From contig NZ_QFWG01000003.1 in the NCBI RefSeq assembly GCF_003143995.1, positions 62,001-126,000 on the forward strand: 64,000 bases of DNA, in the 5' to 3' direction. The notes beneath the pieces were generated by a model that saw only the letters and a program-made list of their open reading frames with translations, searched no databases and was not told the origin of the DNA. This DNA comes from Pseudoglutamicibacter cumminsii. GTDB lineage: Bacteria; Actinomycetota; Actinomycetes; Actinomycetales; Micrococcaceae. Below are positions 31,724 through 40,427 of the stretch, piece after piece. A program made the translations under genes and the position numbers. The stretch's first letter is position 1, and each line of letters starts with the position of its first letter.

Positions 31724-33190
31724 ATGAGCACAACACACGCATCGCCGTTGGCGCCTGACTGGTTGACGGTCCCAGAGAACTTCAGCGACCTCGAACGCCC
31801 CAACACGCCGCGCCTGTTTCCGCGGTCAGCTCGTCGTGACCCTTCCGGCCAGCTCGTGCTGGGTGGGGTTTCCGTGGAGACTCTTGCACGGACGTATGGG
31901 ACGCCGATCTATGTGATCGACGAGGACGAACTGCGCACCCGTGCCCGTGCGTTCAAAGAAGCGTACGATGCGGCCTTTAGTGATCTGTGTGGTGGCGCGG
32001 ACGTCTACTATGCGGGCAAAGTTCTGCTGACGAGCGACGTGGTCCGCTGGGTCACCGAAGAGGGCTTGCGCATCGACACCGCTTCCGGCGGGGAGATGGG
32101 GCTCGCGCTTGCCGCTGGAGCTGATCCGGCGCACATCGGTCTGCACGGCAACAACAAGTCCGATGCGGAGTTGCGCCGCGCTATCGACGCCGGCGTGGGC
32201 CGCATCATCGCGGATTCGCTTGAGGAGATCGAACGCATCAATCAGATCGCTGGAAGCCGGGGAGCGACCGCGCCCGTCATGTTGCGGTTGACCCCCGGTG
32301 TTCACGCATCGACCCACGAGTTCATCGCGACCGCGCACGAGGACCAAAAGTTCGGGCTCTCGATGACGCCGCGACCAGGCGCAGAGCTCTCGGCCGCCGC
32401 GCAAGCAGTTGCGCAGGCCCTCGAAGCCGAGAACGTCGAGCTCATCGGCCTGCACTGCCACATCGGCTCGCAGATCTTCGAATCCGCAGGTTTCGAGGAA
32501 GCGGCCCGGCGCTTGCTCGGCTTCATCGCATGGGTCAAGGAAACCCATGGCGTTGAACTCGGCGAACTCGACCTTGGCGGCGGCTACGGCATCGCCTACA
32601 CGGAAGCCGATAGCCCACGCGAACCACACGAGATCGCCACCGGAATCGCGGCAGTGATCCGCGAAGAAACCGAACGCCTCGGCATCACGTGCCCGCGCAT
32701 CTCGATCGAACCGGGCCGCTCCATTGCAGGCCCCGCCGGCGTAACCCTCTACAGCGTCGGGACCATCAAAGACGTCACCGTGGAAACTGAAGCAGGGGAG
32801 TCCGCCGCCCGCCGCTACGTCTCCGTGGACGGCGGCATGTCAGACAACGCGCGCCCGGTGCTGTACGACGCCGACTACTCCGCGATCCTCGCCTCGCGCA
32901 CATCTCACGCGCCGGGTGTTCTCTCGCGGGTTGTTGGGAAACACTGCGAATCTGGCGACATCGTGGTCCGCGACGTGTACCTGCCTAACGACGTCATGCG
33001 GGGCGACATCCTGGCCGTACCAGCCACCGGCGCATATTGCTTCGTTTTGTCATCGAACTACAACATGCTCACACGTCCTGGCATTGTTGCTGTTAAGGAC
33101 GGTAAGCACCGGCTCATCGTGCGCGGCGAAACAGTCGATGATCTCTACGCGCGCGACCTGGGGCTTCAGGATCTGGGGCTTCAGGGCTAG
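31724..33190 (+). CDS. lysA: diaminopimelate decarboxylase
   Basis: A 488-residue PLP enzyme making lysine from meso-diaminopimelate. The PLP lysine is in DVYYAGKVLL; HCHIGSQIF, the GGGYGIAY glycine loop and the PGRSIAGPAG motif are all present. C-terminal barrel follows. The C-terminus ends DLGLQDLGLQG, an exact five-residue duplication made by a 15-bp tandem repeat (33155-33184). The ribosome-binding site region is itself duplicated (GTGAAGGACY at 31701 and 31711). Confidence 0.95.
   Translation: MSTTHASPLAPDWLTVPENFSDLERPNTPRLFPRSARRDPSGQLVLGGVSVETLARTYGTPIYVIDEDELRTRARAFKEAYDAAFSDLCGGADVYYAGKVLLTSDVVRWVTEEGLRIDTASGGEMGLALAAGADPAHIGLHGNNKSDAELRRAIDAGVGRIIADSLEEIERINQIAGSRGATAPVMLRLTPGVHASTHEFIATAHEDQKFGLSMTPRPGAELSAAAQAVAQALEAENVELIGLHCHIGSQIFESAGFEEAARRLLGFIAWVKETHGVELGELDLGGGYGIAYTEADSPREPHEIATGIAAVIREETERLGITCPRISIEPGRSIAGPAGVTLYSVGTIKDVTVETEAGESAARRYVSVDGGMSDNARPVLYDADYSAILASRTSHAPGVLSRVVGKHCESGDIVVRDVYLPNDVMRGDILAVPATGAYCFVLSSNYNMLTRPGIVAVKDGKHRLIVRGETVDDLYARDLGLQDLGLQG
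33155..33184 (+). repeat. 15-bp tandem duplication at the lysA 3' end
   Basis: GAY-CTG-GGG-CTT-CAG at 33155-33169 and 33170-33184, in frame, coding DLGLQ twice just before the stop codon. A further pair with the same 15-bp period (AAAGCCACG) starts at 33201 and 33216. Confidence 0.85.
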
Positions 33191-33265
33191 CTAGGCGTCC
33201 AAAGCCACGGAAGCTAAAGCCACGACCACCATCGGCCCGCCAGCGCACGGAGCAGGCCGAGAACT

Positions 33266-33295
33266 CAGCAGATGAGTCATCAGCGGATGAGTCAG
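33266..33295. repeat. 15-bp tandem duplication upstream of hom
   Basis: CAGCAGATGAGTCAT (33266-33280) and CAGCGGATGAGTCAG (33281-33295), with a third partial unit CAGACGAGG from 33296, immediately before the hom ribosome-binding region. Confidence 0.8.
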
Positions 33296-33324
33296 CAGAC
33301 GAGGAATTGAGGAATCAACAACCT

Positions 33325-34635
33325 ATGACCACCACATTGAAAGTAGCCTTGCTGGGCGCCGGAACTGTTGGGGCCGAGGTTGCCCGAATTCTGCGTCAAG
33401 ATCAGGACGTTCTGCGGGAAAAGACCGGGGCTTCGCTTGAGCTGACCCACGTGGTCGTTCGCAATACTGAGGCCGACCGCGGCCCGTGGATTGACCGCGG
33501 CATTATCTCCGCCGACGCCTCGGCTGCTATCGCCGATGCGGATGTCGTCATCGAACTCATGGGCGGCATCGAACCGGCTAAGAGCTACATCGTTGAAGCG
33601 CTGTCCGCCGGCAAGGATGTGGTGACGGGTAACAAGGCACTCATCGCGGAATCCGGCGCGGAACTCAACGCGCTCGCACGCGAAAAGGGCGCGCAGCTGT
33701 TCTATGAAGCCGCCGTGGCTGGTGCGATCCCGATCCTGCGCCCGATCTACGAGTCGCTTGCCGGCGACAACATCACCTCGGTCATGGGAATCGTCAACGG
33801 CTCAACCAACTACATCCTCGACAAGATGGACCGCGAAGGTGCGTCCCTCGATGCGGTCATGGAAGAAGCTTCCGCTCTCGGTTACCTCGAAGCGGACCCT
33901 TCGGCCGACGTCGACGGCCACGACGCAGCCGCCAAGGCCGCGATACTTGCGACCTACGCGTTCGGAACGCCGTACACGATCGACCAGGTCTACACGGAAG
34001 GCATCCGCTCCGTCACGGCGGGGGACGTCAAGGCCGCGCAAGAGAACAACCAGGTCATCAAGCTACTCGCGATCGTCAACAAGACCGAGACCGGCGTGAG
34101 CATGCGCGTCCACCCAGCGCTCATCTCACGCGAACACCCGCTCGCTGCCGTACACGGCGCGTTCAACGCGGTGTTCGTCGAAGCCGAAAACGCTGGCCAA
34201 CTCATGTTCTACGGCGCCGGCGCTGGCGGGGCCCCAACCGCATCGGCCGTCATGGGCGACGTCGTGACCGCCGTGCGTCAACGCATCAGCGGAACCGCCG
34301 TCCAGCCGTTCACCCTGCCGGAAGGCCTGCCAGCCCTCACGATTGACGACACCGTGACCCGCTACGCGATCGGCATCGAGGCTGACGACACCACGGGTGT
34401 TCTCGCTCAGATCGCCCAGACGTTCGCTCAGCACGGCGTTTCGATCGAATCGATGAAGCAGGAGTCGCTCGCGGTTGAGGACGCGGAACAAGCCGGTGAG
34501 CCTCGCGCTCTGCTGCGCCTCATCACTCACGCCGCCCAGGAATCCGGTTTCGCGGCGACCGTTGAAGACCTTAAGAAATTGGACGTGGTCCGGGGCATCT
34601 CCTCGGTTCTGCGCGTTGAAGGAGGAGAAGCCTAA
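33325..34635 (+). CDS. hom: homoserine dehydrogenase
   Basis: A 436-residue NAD(P)-dependent enzyme reducing aspartate semialdehyde to homoserine. N-terminal Rossmann motif LKVALLGAGTVGAEVARIL, catalytic/substrate region GVVNGSTNYIL-like (MGIVNGSTNYILDKM) and EADPSADVDGHDAAAKAAILA, then a C-terminal ACT domain (GIEADDTTGVLAQIAQTF) that usually mediates threonine feedback. ATG 33325 preferred over a TTG at 33307. thrC starts immediately after the stop. Confidence 0.96.
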   Translation: MTTTLKVALLGAGTVGAEVARILRQDQDVLREKTGASLELTHVVVRNTEADRGPWIDRGIISADASAAIADADVVIELMGGIEPAKSYIVEALSAGKDVVTGNKALIAESGAELNALAREKGAQLFYEAAVAGAIPILRPIYESLAGDNITSVMGIVNGSTNYILDKMDREGASLDAVMEEASALGYLEADPSADVDGHDAAAKAAILATYAFGTPYTIDQVYTEGIRSVTAGDVKAAQENNQVIKLLAIVNKTETGVSMRVHPALISREHPLAAVHGAFNAVFVEAENAGQLMFYGAGAGGAPTASAVMGDVVTAVRQRISGTAVQPFTLPEGLPALTIDDTVTRYAIGIEADDTTGVLAQIAQTFAQHGVSIESMKQESLAVEDAEQAGEPRALLRLITHAAQESGFAATVEDLKKLDVVRGISSVLRVEGGEA

Positions 34636-35763
34636 ATGGCTCACCAGTGGCGCGGCGTGATCCGCGAATACGCAGACCGCCTACCGATCAGCAAGGACGA
34701 TCGCATCGTTACGCTCGGCGAAGGTGGCACACCGCTGGTGTATGCGCCGGCTTTGTCGGAAGAGACCGGTAACGAGGTCTACCTCAAGGTCGAGGGCATG
34801 AACCCGACCGGTTCGTTTAAGGACCGCGGCATGACGATGGCGATCACGGCCGCCGTAAACGACGGCGCCAAGGCTGTTGTGTGTGCCTCGACGGGTAACA
34901 CGTCGGCTTCCGCGGCGGCTTACGCGAAGCAGGCTGGTCTGACGTGTGCGGTTTTGGTTCCGGACGGCAAGATCTCGATGGGTAAGCTCTCGCAGGCGAT
35001 CGCTCACGGCGCGCAGATCATCCAGATTGACGGCAACTTCGATAACTGCCTCGACGTTGCGCGAAAGCTTTCGGAGTCGTATCCGGTGTTCCTCGTGAAC
35101 TCGGTCAACCCGAACCGCATTGAGGGCCAGAAGACGGGTGCGTTCGAGGTCGTGGACTTCTTGGGCGACGCTCCGGATTATCACTTCTTGCCAGTCGGTA
35201 ATGCGGGCAACATCACCGCGTACTGGAAGGGCTACAAGGAGTACGCGAACAAGACCGAGAACCATCACGGTGAGGTCCTCGAGCCGGTAGCGAGCAAGAC
35301 CCCGATCATGTGGGGCTTCCAGGCTGAGGGTGCAGCCCCGATCGTCAAGGGCCACCCTGTGCTTGAGCCAGAGACAGTGGCGACCGCGATCCGCATCGGT
35401 AACCCGGCGTCGTGGAAGCAGGCTGAAGCGGCCCGCGATGAGTCTGGCGGCCTGATCGACTCCGTGACCGATGAGCAGATTCTTGAGGCCCACCGCTGGC
35501 TTTCTTCGCGTGAAGGTGTCTTTGTTGAGCCGGCTTCCGCATCGGGCGCTGCTGGCCTTTTGAAGATGCACCGTGCAGGCAAGGCGCCGCAGGGCAAGAC
35601 CATCGTGATCACCGTGACGGGCCATGGCTTGAAGGATCCGGAGTGGGCCGTGAAGTCCGCGCCGGCTGAGGAAGCCGCCCCACGTCAGTTGCCGTTCGAT
35701 GTGCATACGGTTGCTGAGGCTCTGGGCTTGGTTTCTGCAGGCGAGGCTGGCGGCGACGCGTAG
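34636..35763 (+). CDS. thrC: threonine synthase
   Basis: A 375-residue PLP enzyme converting O-phosphohomoserine to threonine. PLP lysine in [15 protein letters not shown], phosphate/PLP loop in [10 protein letters not shown], and [17 protein letters not shown] directly abuts the hom stop (no gap). Between hom and thrB as in other Actinobacteria. Size is that of the short actinobacterial form. Confidence 0.96.
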   Translation: MAHQWRGVIREYADRLPISKDDRIVTLGEGGTPLVYAPALSEETGNEVYLKVEGMNPTGSFKDRGMTMAITAAVNDGAKAVVCASTGNTSASAAAYAKQAGLTCAVLVPDGKISMGKLSQAIAHGAQIIQIDGNFDNCLDVARKLSESYPVFLVNSVNPNRIEGQKTGAFEVVDFLGDAPDYHFLPVGNAGNITAYWKGYKEYANKTENHHGEVLEPVASKTPIMWGFQAEGAAPIVKGHPVLEPETVATAIRIGNPASWKQAEAARDESGGLIDSVTDEQILEAHRWLSSREGVFVEPASASGAAGLLKMHRAGKAPQGKTIVITVTGHGLKDPEWAVKSAPAEEAAPRQLPFDVHTVAEALGLVSAGEAGGDA

Positions 35764-35765
35764 CC

Positions 35766-36860
35766 ATGATGTGTGACGTTGAGCCGGTTCGTGATGAGCA
35801 CGGCCGTTTGATGCTGGTGGCGGGGCGCGCCGTGACGGTACGCGTCCCCGCTACCAGCGCGAATCTCGGGCCCGGATATGACAGCCTGGGGCTTGCGCTC
35901 GGCTACGGCGACCGCTTGATGGTGCGCACGCGTCAGGAGGCGGGCGTTTCGGTTGAGATCAACGGCGAGGGCTCCGACACGTTGCCGCGGGATGAGTCTC
36001 ACCTTGTTGTGAAGACGATGCGCCGCACGTGGACTGATCTTGGTGTATCCGCCGATGTGATGGATGCGGTTGGTCTTGAACTGATTGCTGAGAACCGGAT
36101 CCCGCATGGACGCGGCCAAGGTTCTTCCGCTGCGGCGATCGTGAGCGCTGTTTTCGCGGCGGCCGGCCTGTTGGGGCTGGATACTGACCGGGAACGTGAC
36201 GTTTTGTTCCAACTCGCGGCGCATTATGAGGGACATCCGGACAACGTCGCGCCGGCAGTGTACGGCGGCTATACGATGTCGTTCGCTGAGGACGCGGTCG
36301 ATGTTTCTGAGCCGCGGACTGTTGACGAAGCCAGCGGGGCCGGTGAGGATTCCGATGCGGCAGTAGCGTGCGGGGCGACGTTAAGTCCCGTAGCGGGAGG
36401 CGAGTTTTCCACGGTGGCGGCGCGAGTTCACGCGCAGTTGACGCCTGTGGTTGCGGTTCCGGAAATGACGTTGTCCACGGATGCTGCCCGCAGTTTGTTG
36501 CCGGCAGTTGTGGATCATGCCGATGCGGCTGCTGACGCTGGGCGTGCCTCGCTTTTGACGTATGCGATCACGCAGGATCCGCGTCATCTGATGAGGGCTA
36601 CTCGAGATTGGTTGCATCAGCGTTATCGCGAGGAAGCGATGCCAGAATCGGCGCAGCTGGTGCGCGCCGCGCGAGCCGCAGGGTGCGCCGCCGTGATTTC
36701 CGGGGCCGGGCCAACGGTCTTGGTGCTGGCGCATGGTGAAATCCATGCAGACGCAGCGTTAAAGGTTTTGAAAGAGGTCACCTCGGGCGGGGGCTGGGAC
36801 GTGTTTATGCCTGGTCTTGACGAGCGAGGTGTTATGGTTGAGGTGTATCGGAACGCTTGA
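35766..36860 (+). CDS. thrB: homoserine kinase
   Basis: A 364-residue GHMP kinase phosphorylating homoserine. Motif 1 VRVPATSANLGPGYDSLGLAL, motif 2 (ATP loop) PHGRGQGSSAAAIVSAV, motif 3 AAVISGAGPTVLVL. An acidic Ala/Ser/Glu segment of about 35 residues (EDAVDVSEPRTVDEASGAG and following) interrupts the fold in the middle and makes the protein longer than usual (about 300-310). It starts 2 bp after the thrC stop. Confidence 0.94.
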   Translation: MMCDVEPVRDEHGRLMLVAGRAVTVRVPATSANLGPGYDSLGLALGYGDRLMVRTRQEAGVSVEINGEGSDTLPRDESHLVVKTMRRTWTDLGVSADVMDAVGLELIAENRIPHGRGQGSSAAAIVSAVFAAAGLLGLDTDRERDVLFQLAAHYEGHPDNVAPAVYGGYTMSFAEDAVDVSEPRTVDEASGAGEDSDAAVACGATLSPVAGGEFSTVAARVHAQLTPVVAVPEMTLSTDAARSLLPAVVDHADAAADAGRASLLTYAITQDPRHLMRATRDWLHQRYREEAMPESAQLVRAARAAGCAAVISGAGPTVLVLAHGEIHADAALKVLKEVTSGGGWDVFMPGLDERGVMVEVYRNA

Positions 36861-37113
36861 TGAGCGTATGAGATACATGATCCACCGAAGTTCCGGCGTC
36901 ATAAGCGTGCGCGCTGACGCGTGAAAGGAACGTTCATCGGGTGGATGGGGATCCTCCTCCGTCCCGGCGTAGCTACCGGTGATGTGTCTTGTGTGATTCC
37001 CTTTGCTGTGACCTTCATTTCTGGGGTCCAGTATGACCACATTTTTCCCAATAAGCACAGCTTCGAAAAGCGAACTGCGTGAAGTGTGCATGTGACGAGG
37101 GGAAGGAACCTTC

Positions 37114-39174
37114 GTGTCCCAAACCACCGCCGAGAACACCGGCGCATCTGTTGAGCAGACTGAAACGAAAGCTAAGGCTCCAGCGAAGAAGGCTTCTGGA
37201 GGTCTTGCTTCCTTGAAGTTGGCTCAGCTTCAAGAATTGGCTTCGCAGCTGGGTATCACTGGTGCTCGTCGCCTCCGTAAGGCTGACCTGGTGGCCAAGA
37301 TTCAGGATCATCAGCGCGGCGGTGCCGTAGCTGACCGTGAGGCCGCTAAGAAGAAGGAAGAAGCCCAGAAGGCTCAAAAGGCCGGGCAGGAAGCTAAGAA
37401 CGAGACTCAGAAGAAGGACTCCGAGAAGGATCGCGCCGCCAAGGCTGACGCTTCTGAGGGTGAGTCCACTTCCGCAAAGAAGTCCGATGCTTCAGCTCAG
37501 GACGCCGACTCTGCTGATGAGTCCGCACGTTCTGGTCGTGGCCGTCGTCGCCGCTCGTCTGCGGCTCCAGCTGGCGCCCCTTCGAAGGGGGAGAAGCACG
37601 CTGGCGAGGACTCCTCATCCCGCGACGGTGACAAGTCCCGCGACGGGGACAAGCCTCGTGACGAGAAGAGCCACTCCGAGAAGCACCAGAACGAGAACGA
37701 ATCTGGTGACGGTTCGTCCGAGGACTCGAACAACGAGGGCGGCCGTAACCGCCGCGAAACCCGCAATCAGCGCAACCGCCGCAACCGCCGCGGACGCGAC
37801 CGCGACCGCGACCGCGAACACAACGACGGCCAAGACGATTCCAACGAGGAATCTGATGACCGCGGTTTCCGTAACCAGCGCAACCGTCGCAACCGTAACC
37901 GCGACAACAACAACGACGATCAGCGCAACAACCGCCGTGACCGCCAGCGCAACAACCGTCGTAACCGTGGCCGCAACCAGATCGAGGTTGAGGACACCGA
38001 GCTGACCGAGGACGACGTTCTCGCGCCAGTCGCGGGCATCCTCGACGTCCTGGACAACTACGCGTTCATCCGGACCTCCGGCTACCTGCCTGGCCCGAAC
38101 GATGTGTACGTGACCATGAAGCAGGTCCGCCAGTACAACCTGCGCAAGGGTGACGCCGTCGTCGGCGCTATCCGTGCCCCACGTGACGATGAAAACAGCA
38201 ACGAGGGCAACAACGGCAACAACCGGCGCAACCGCTACACGCCGCTCATCAAGCTCGCGACCGTCAACGGTGTGCCAGCTGATGAGAACAAGGAGCGCGT
38301 GAACTTCAACAAGCTCGTTCCTCTCTACCCGGAGGAGCGCCTGCGTCTCGAATCCGGCGCCAAGTCGGTTGGTCCGCGCATCATTGACCTCGTTGCACCG
38401 ATCGGTAAGGGCCAGCGTGGCCTCATCGTTTCCCCGCCGAAGGCCGGTAAGACGATGATCCTTCAGTCGATCGCTGACTCGATCAAGAAGAACAACCCTG
38501 AGGTTCACCTCATGATGGTTCTTGTTGACGAGCGCCCTGAAGAAGTGACCGACATGCAGCGCACCGTGGACGGCGAAGTGATCGCTTCGACGTTCGACCG
38601 CCCTGCTGAAGACCACACGACCGTTGCTGAACTCGCGATCGAGCGTGCCAAGCGTCTCGTTGAGCAGGGTCGCGACGTCGTGGTTCTTCTGGACTCGATG
38701 ACCCGCTTGGGCCGCGCCTACAACCAGGCCGCACCAGCATCGGGCCGTATCCTCTCCGGTGGTGTCGACGCGGCAGCGCTGTACCCGCCGAAGCGTTTCT
38801 TCGGTGCCGCACGCAACATCGAAAACGGTGGATCGCTCACGATCCTCGCGACCGCCCTGGTCGAGACCGGCTCCAAGATGGACGAGGTCATTTTCGAAGA
38901 GTTCAAGGGAACCGGCAACATGGAGCTGCGTCTCTCGCGCAGCCTCGCCGAGAAGCGCATCTTCCCAGCCGTGGACGTCAACGCTTCCTCGACCCGCCGC
39001 GAAGAGAACCTGCTTTCGCCTGAGGAACTCAAGATCATGTGGCGTCTGCGCCGCGTGCTTTCGAGCCTCGAACCGCAGCAGGCACTCGAACTTCTGACGA
39101 CCAAGATCAAGGAAACCGCATCGAACGCGGAATTCCTGATGGTGGTCAACCGCACCACTCTGGACGGCAAGTAG
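37114..39174 (+). CDS. rho: transcription termination factor Rho
   Basis: A 686-residue hexameric RNA helicase. Rho_N domain at about 25-75 (LASLKLAQLQELASQLGITGARRLRKADLV, two phrases), then a 200-residue Lys/Glu/Ser then Arg/Asn/Asp-rich insertion (QRNRRNRRGRDRDRD, NNRRDRQRNNRRNRGR), cold-shock RNA-binding domain (about 300-370) and RecA ATPase with Walker A PPKAGKT, MVLVDERPEEVTDM and the Q/R-loop regions. Arg-rich insertions of this kind are known in Micrococcus luteus Rho and help it terminate on GC-rich RNA. GTG start after GAGGGGAAGG. A 253-bp leader separates it from thrB. Confidence 0.96.
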   Translation: MSQTTAENTGASVEQTETKAKAPAKKASGGLASLKLAQLQELASQLGITGARRLRKADLVAKIQDHQRGGAVADREAAKKKEEAQKAQKAGQEAKNETQKKDSEKDRAAKADASEGESTSAKKSDASAQDADSADESARSGRGRRRRSSAAPAGAPSKGEKHAGEDSSSRDGDKSRDGDKPRDEKSHSEKHQNENESGDGSSEDSNNEGGRNRRETRNQRNRRNRRGRDRDRDREHNDGQDDSNEESDDRGFRNQRNRRNRNRDNNNDDQRNNRRDRQRNNRRNRGRNQIEVEDTELTEDDVLAPVAGILDVLDNYAFIRTSGYLPGPNDVYVTMKQVRQYNLRKGDAVVGAIRAPRDDENSNEGNNGNNRRNRYTPLIKLATVNGVPADENKERVNFNKLVPLYPEERLRLESGAKSVGPRIIDLVAPIGKGQRGLIVSPPKAGKTMILQSIADSIKKNNPEVHLMMVLVDERPEEVTDMQRTVDGEVIASTFDRPAEDHTTVAELAIERAKRLVEQGRDVVVLLDSMTRLGRAYNQAAPASGRILSGGVDAAALYPPKRFFGAARNIENGGSLTILATALVETGSKMDEVIFEEFKGTGNMELRLSRSLAEKRIFPAVDVNASSTRREENLLSPEELKIMWRLRRVLSSLEPQQALELLTTKIKETASNAEFLMVVNRTTLDGK

Positions 39175-39183
39175 CCGCATAAC

Positions 39184-39230
39184 AACGCTCCTTGTGGGAG
39201 GCACCCGACGTGCCTCCCACAAGGAGCGTT
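39184..39230 (+). terminator. rho terminator hairpin
   Basis: A perfect 21-bp stem (39184-39204 with 39210-39230) with a CCGAC loop, 9 bp after the rho stop, followed by TGTTCT. Near-perfect symmetry; the T-tract is weak. Confidence 0.85.
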
Positions 39231-39238
39231 TGTTCTAC

Positions 39239-39283
39239 CCTGGTGTACAAAGACCTGGTGTTCTGAGACCTGGTGTTTTAGAG
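39239..39283. repeat. three tandem 15-bp units between rho and prfA
   Basis: CCTGGTGTACAAAGA, CCTGGTGTTCTGAGA and CCTGGTGTTTTAGAG at 39239, 39254 and 39269, an exact 15-bp period, in the spacer where many Actinobacteria carry rpmE. Confidence 0.85.
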
Positions 39284-39318
39284 CCGACCACCGCGAGCCG
39301 ACGAACGTAGGAAACAAG

Positions 39319-40407
39319 ATGAGTGAAACGAACGACCCGATCCAAGCGATCCTGGACGAATATGAGCAGTTGCAGAAGCGGCTTTCTGACCCGGACGTGT
39401 ATTCGGATCAGGGGATGGCGCGTAAGCTAGGCCGCCGTTCGGCTGAGCTGCGCCCCATCGTCGAGACCCACAACAAGCTTGAGCAGGCTCGTGAAGACCA
39501 CGAGGCCGCTGCCGAGATGGCTGAACTTGACGAAGAGTTCGCGGCGGAGGCGAAAGAGCTCGAGGCGCAGATCCCGGAGCTCGAAGAGAAGTTGCGTCGT
39601 TTGTTGATCCCGCGTGACCCTAACGATGGCCGTGACGCGATCCTCGAGGTCAAGGGCGGCGAAGGCGGCGAGGAAGCCGCTCTGTTCGCTGGCGACTTGC
39701 TGCGCATGTACATCCGTTATGCGGAAAACCGTGGCTGGAAGACCGAAATGCTCTCAGCTACCGAATCCGATCTGGGCGGCTATAAAGACGCGCAGGTTGC
39801 GATCAAGGGCACCGGCAGCGAGCCAGCCGAAGGTGTGTACGCCGCACTCAAGTTCGAAGGTGGCGTTCACCGCGTTCAGCGCGTTCCTGTGACCGAATCT
39901 CAGGGCCGTGTTCACACCTCGGCGGCAGGCGTTCTGGTGTTCCCGGAAGTCGATGAACCTGAAGAGATCGAGATCCACGATAACGATCTCAAGATCGACG
40001 TCTACCGTTCCTCCGGCCCGGGCGGTCAGTCCGTTAACACGACCGACTCCGCCGTACGCATCACGCACTTGCCAACCGGCATCGTGGTTGCGATGCAGAA
40101 CGAGAAGTCGCAGATCCAGAACCGCGCCGCCGCGATGCGTGTTCTGCGTTCGCGCCTGCTTGCGCACCAGCAGGAGCAGATCGAAGCCGAACAAGCCGAT
40201 CAGCGCCGTTCCCAGGTCCGCACCATGGACCGTTCCGAGCGCATCCGCACCTACAACTTCCCGGAGAACCGCATCGCGGACCACCGCACCGGCTACAAGG
40301 CCTACAACCTCGATGCTGTGCTCGATGGCGAGCTGCAGGCCGTCATCGATTCCTGCATTGAAATGGATGAAGCCGAACGCCTAGCCCACGTGGGCGAAGG
40401 TAAATAA
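39319..40407 (+). CDS. prfA: peptide chain release factor 1
   Basis: A 362-residue class I release factor. Codon-recognition region LPTGIVV (the PxT-type loop lies in domain 2) and the catalytic GGQ in [18 protein letters not shown]. Terminates at UAA/UAG. Followed by prmC, whose product methylates the GGQ glutamine, the usual coupling. No rpmE gene lies between rho and prfA. Confidence 0.96.
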   Translation: MSETNDPIQAILDEYEQLQKRLSDPDVYSDQGMARKLGRRSAELRPIVETHNKLEQAREDHEAAAEMAELDEEFAAEAKELEAQIPELEEKLRRLLIPRDPNDGRDAILEVKGGEGGEEAALFAGDLLRMYIRYAENRGWKTEMLSATESDLGGYKDAQVAIKGTGSEPAEGVYAALKFEGGVHRVQRVPVTESQGRVHTSAAGVLVFPEVDEPEEIEIHDNDLKIDVYRSSGPGGQSVNTTDSAVRITHLPTGIVVAMQNEKSQIQNRAAAMRVLRSRLLAHQQEQIEAEQADQRRSQVRTMDRSERIRTYNFPENRIADHRTGYKAYNLDAVLDGELQAVIDSCIEMDEAERLAHVGEGK

Positions 40408-40427
40408 AAAGCCCGGAGCCTGCCGAT

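Noticed and set aside
37615-39222. Long antisense frame (535 codons) opposite rho
   Set aside because: Composition is the reverse complement of the repetitive Arg/Asn codons; spurious.
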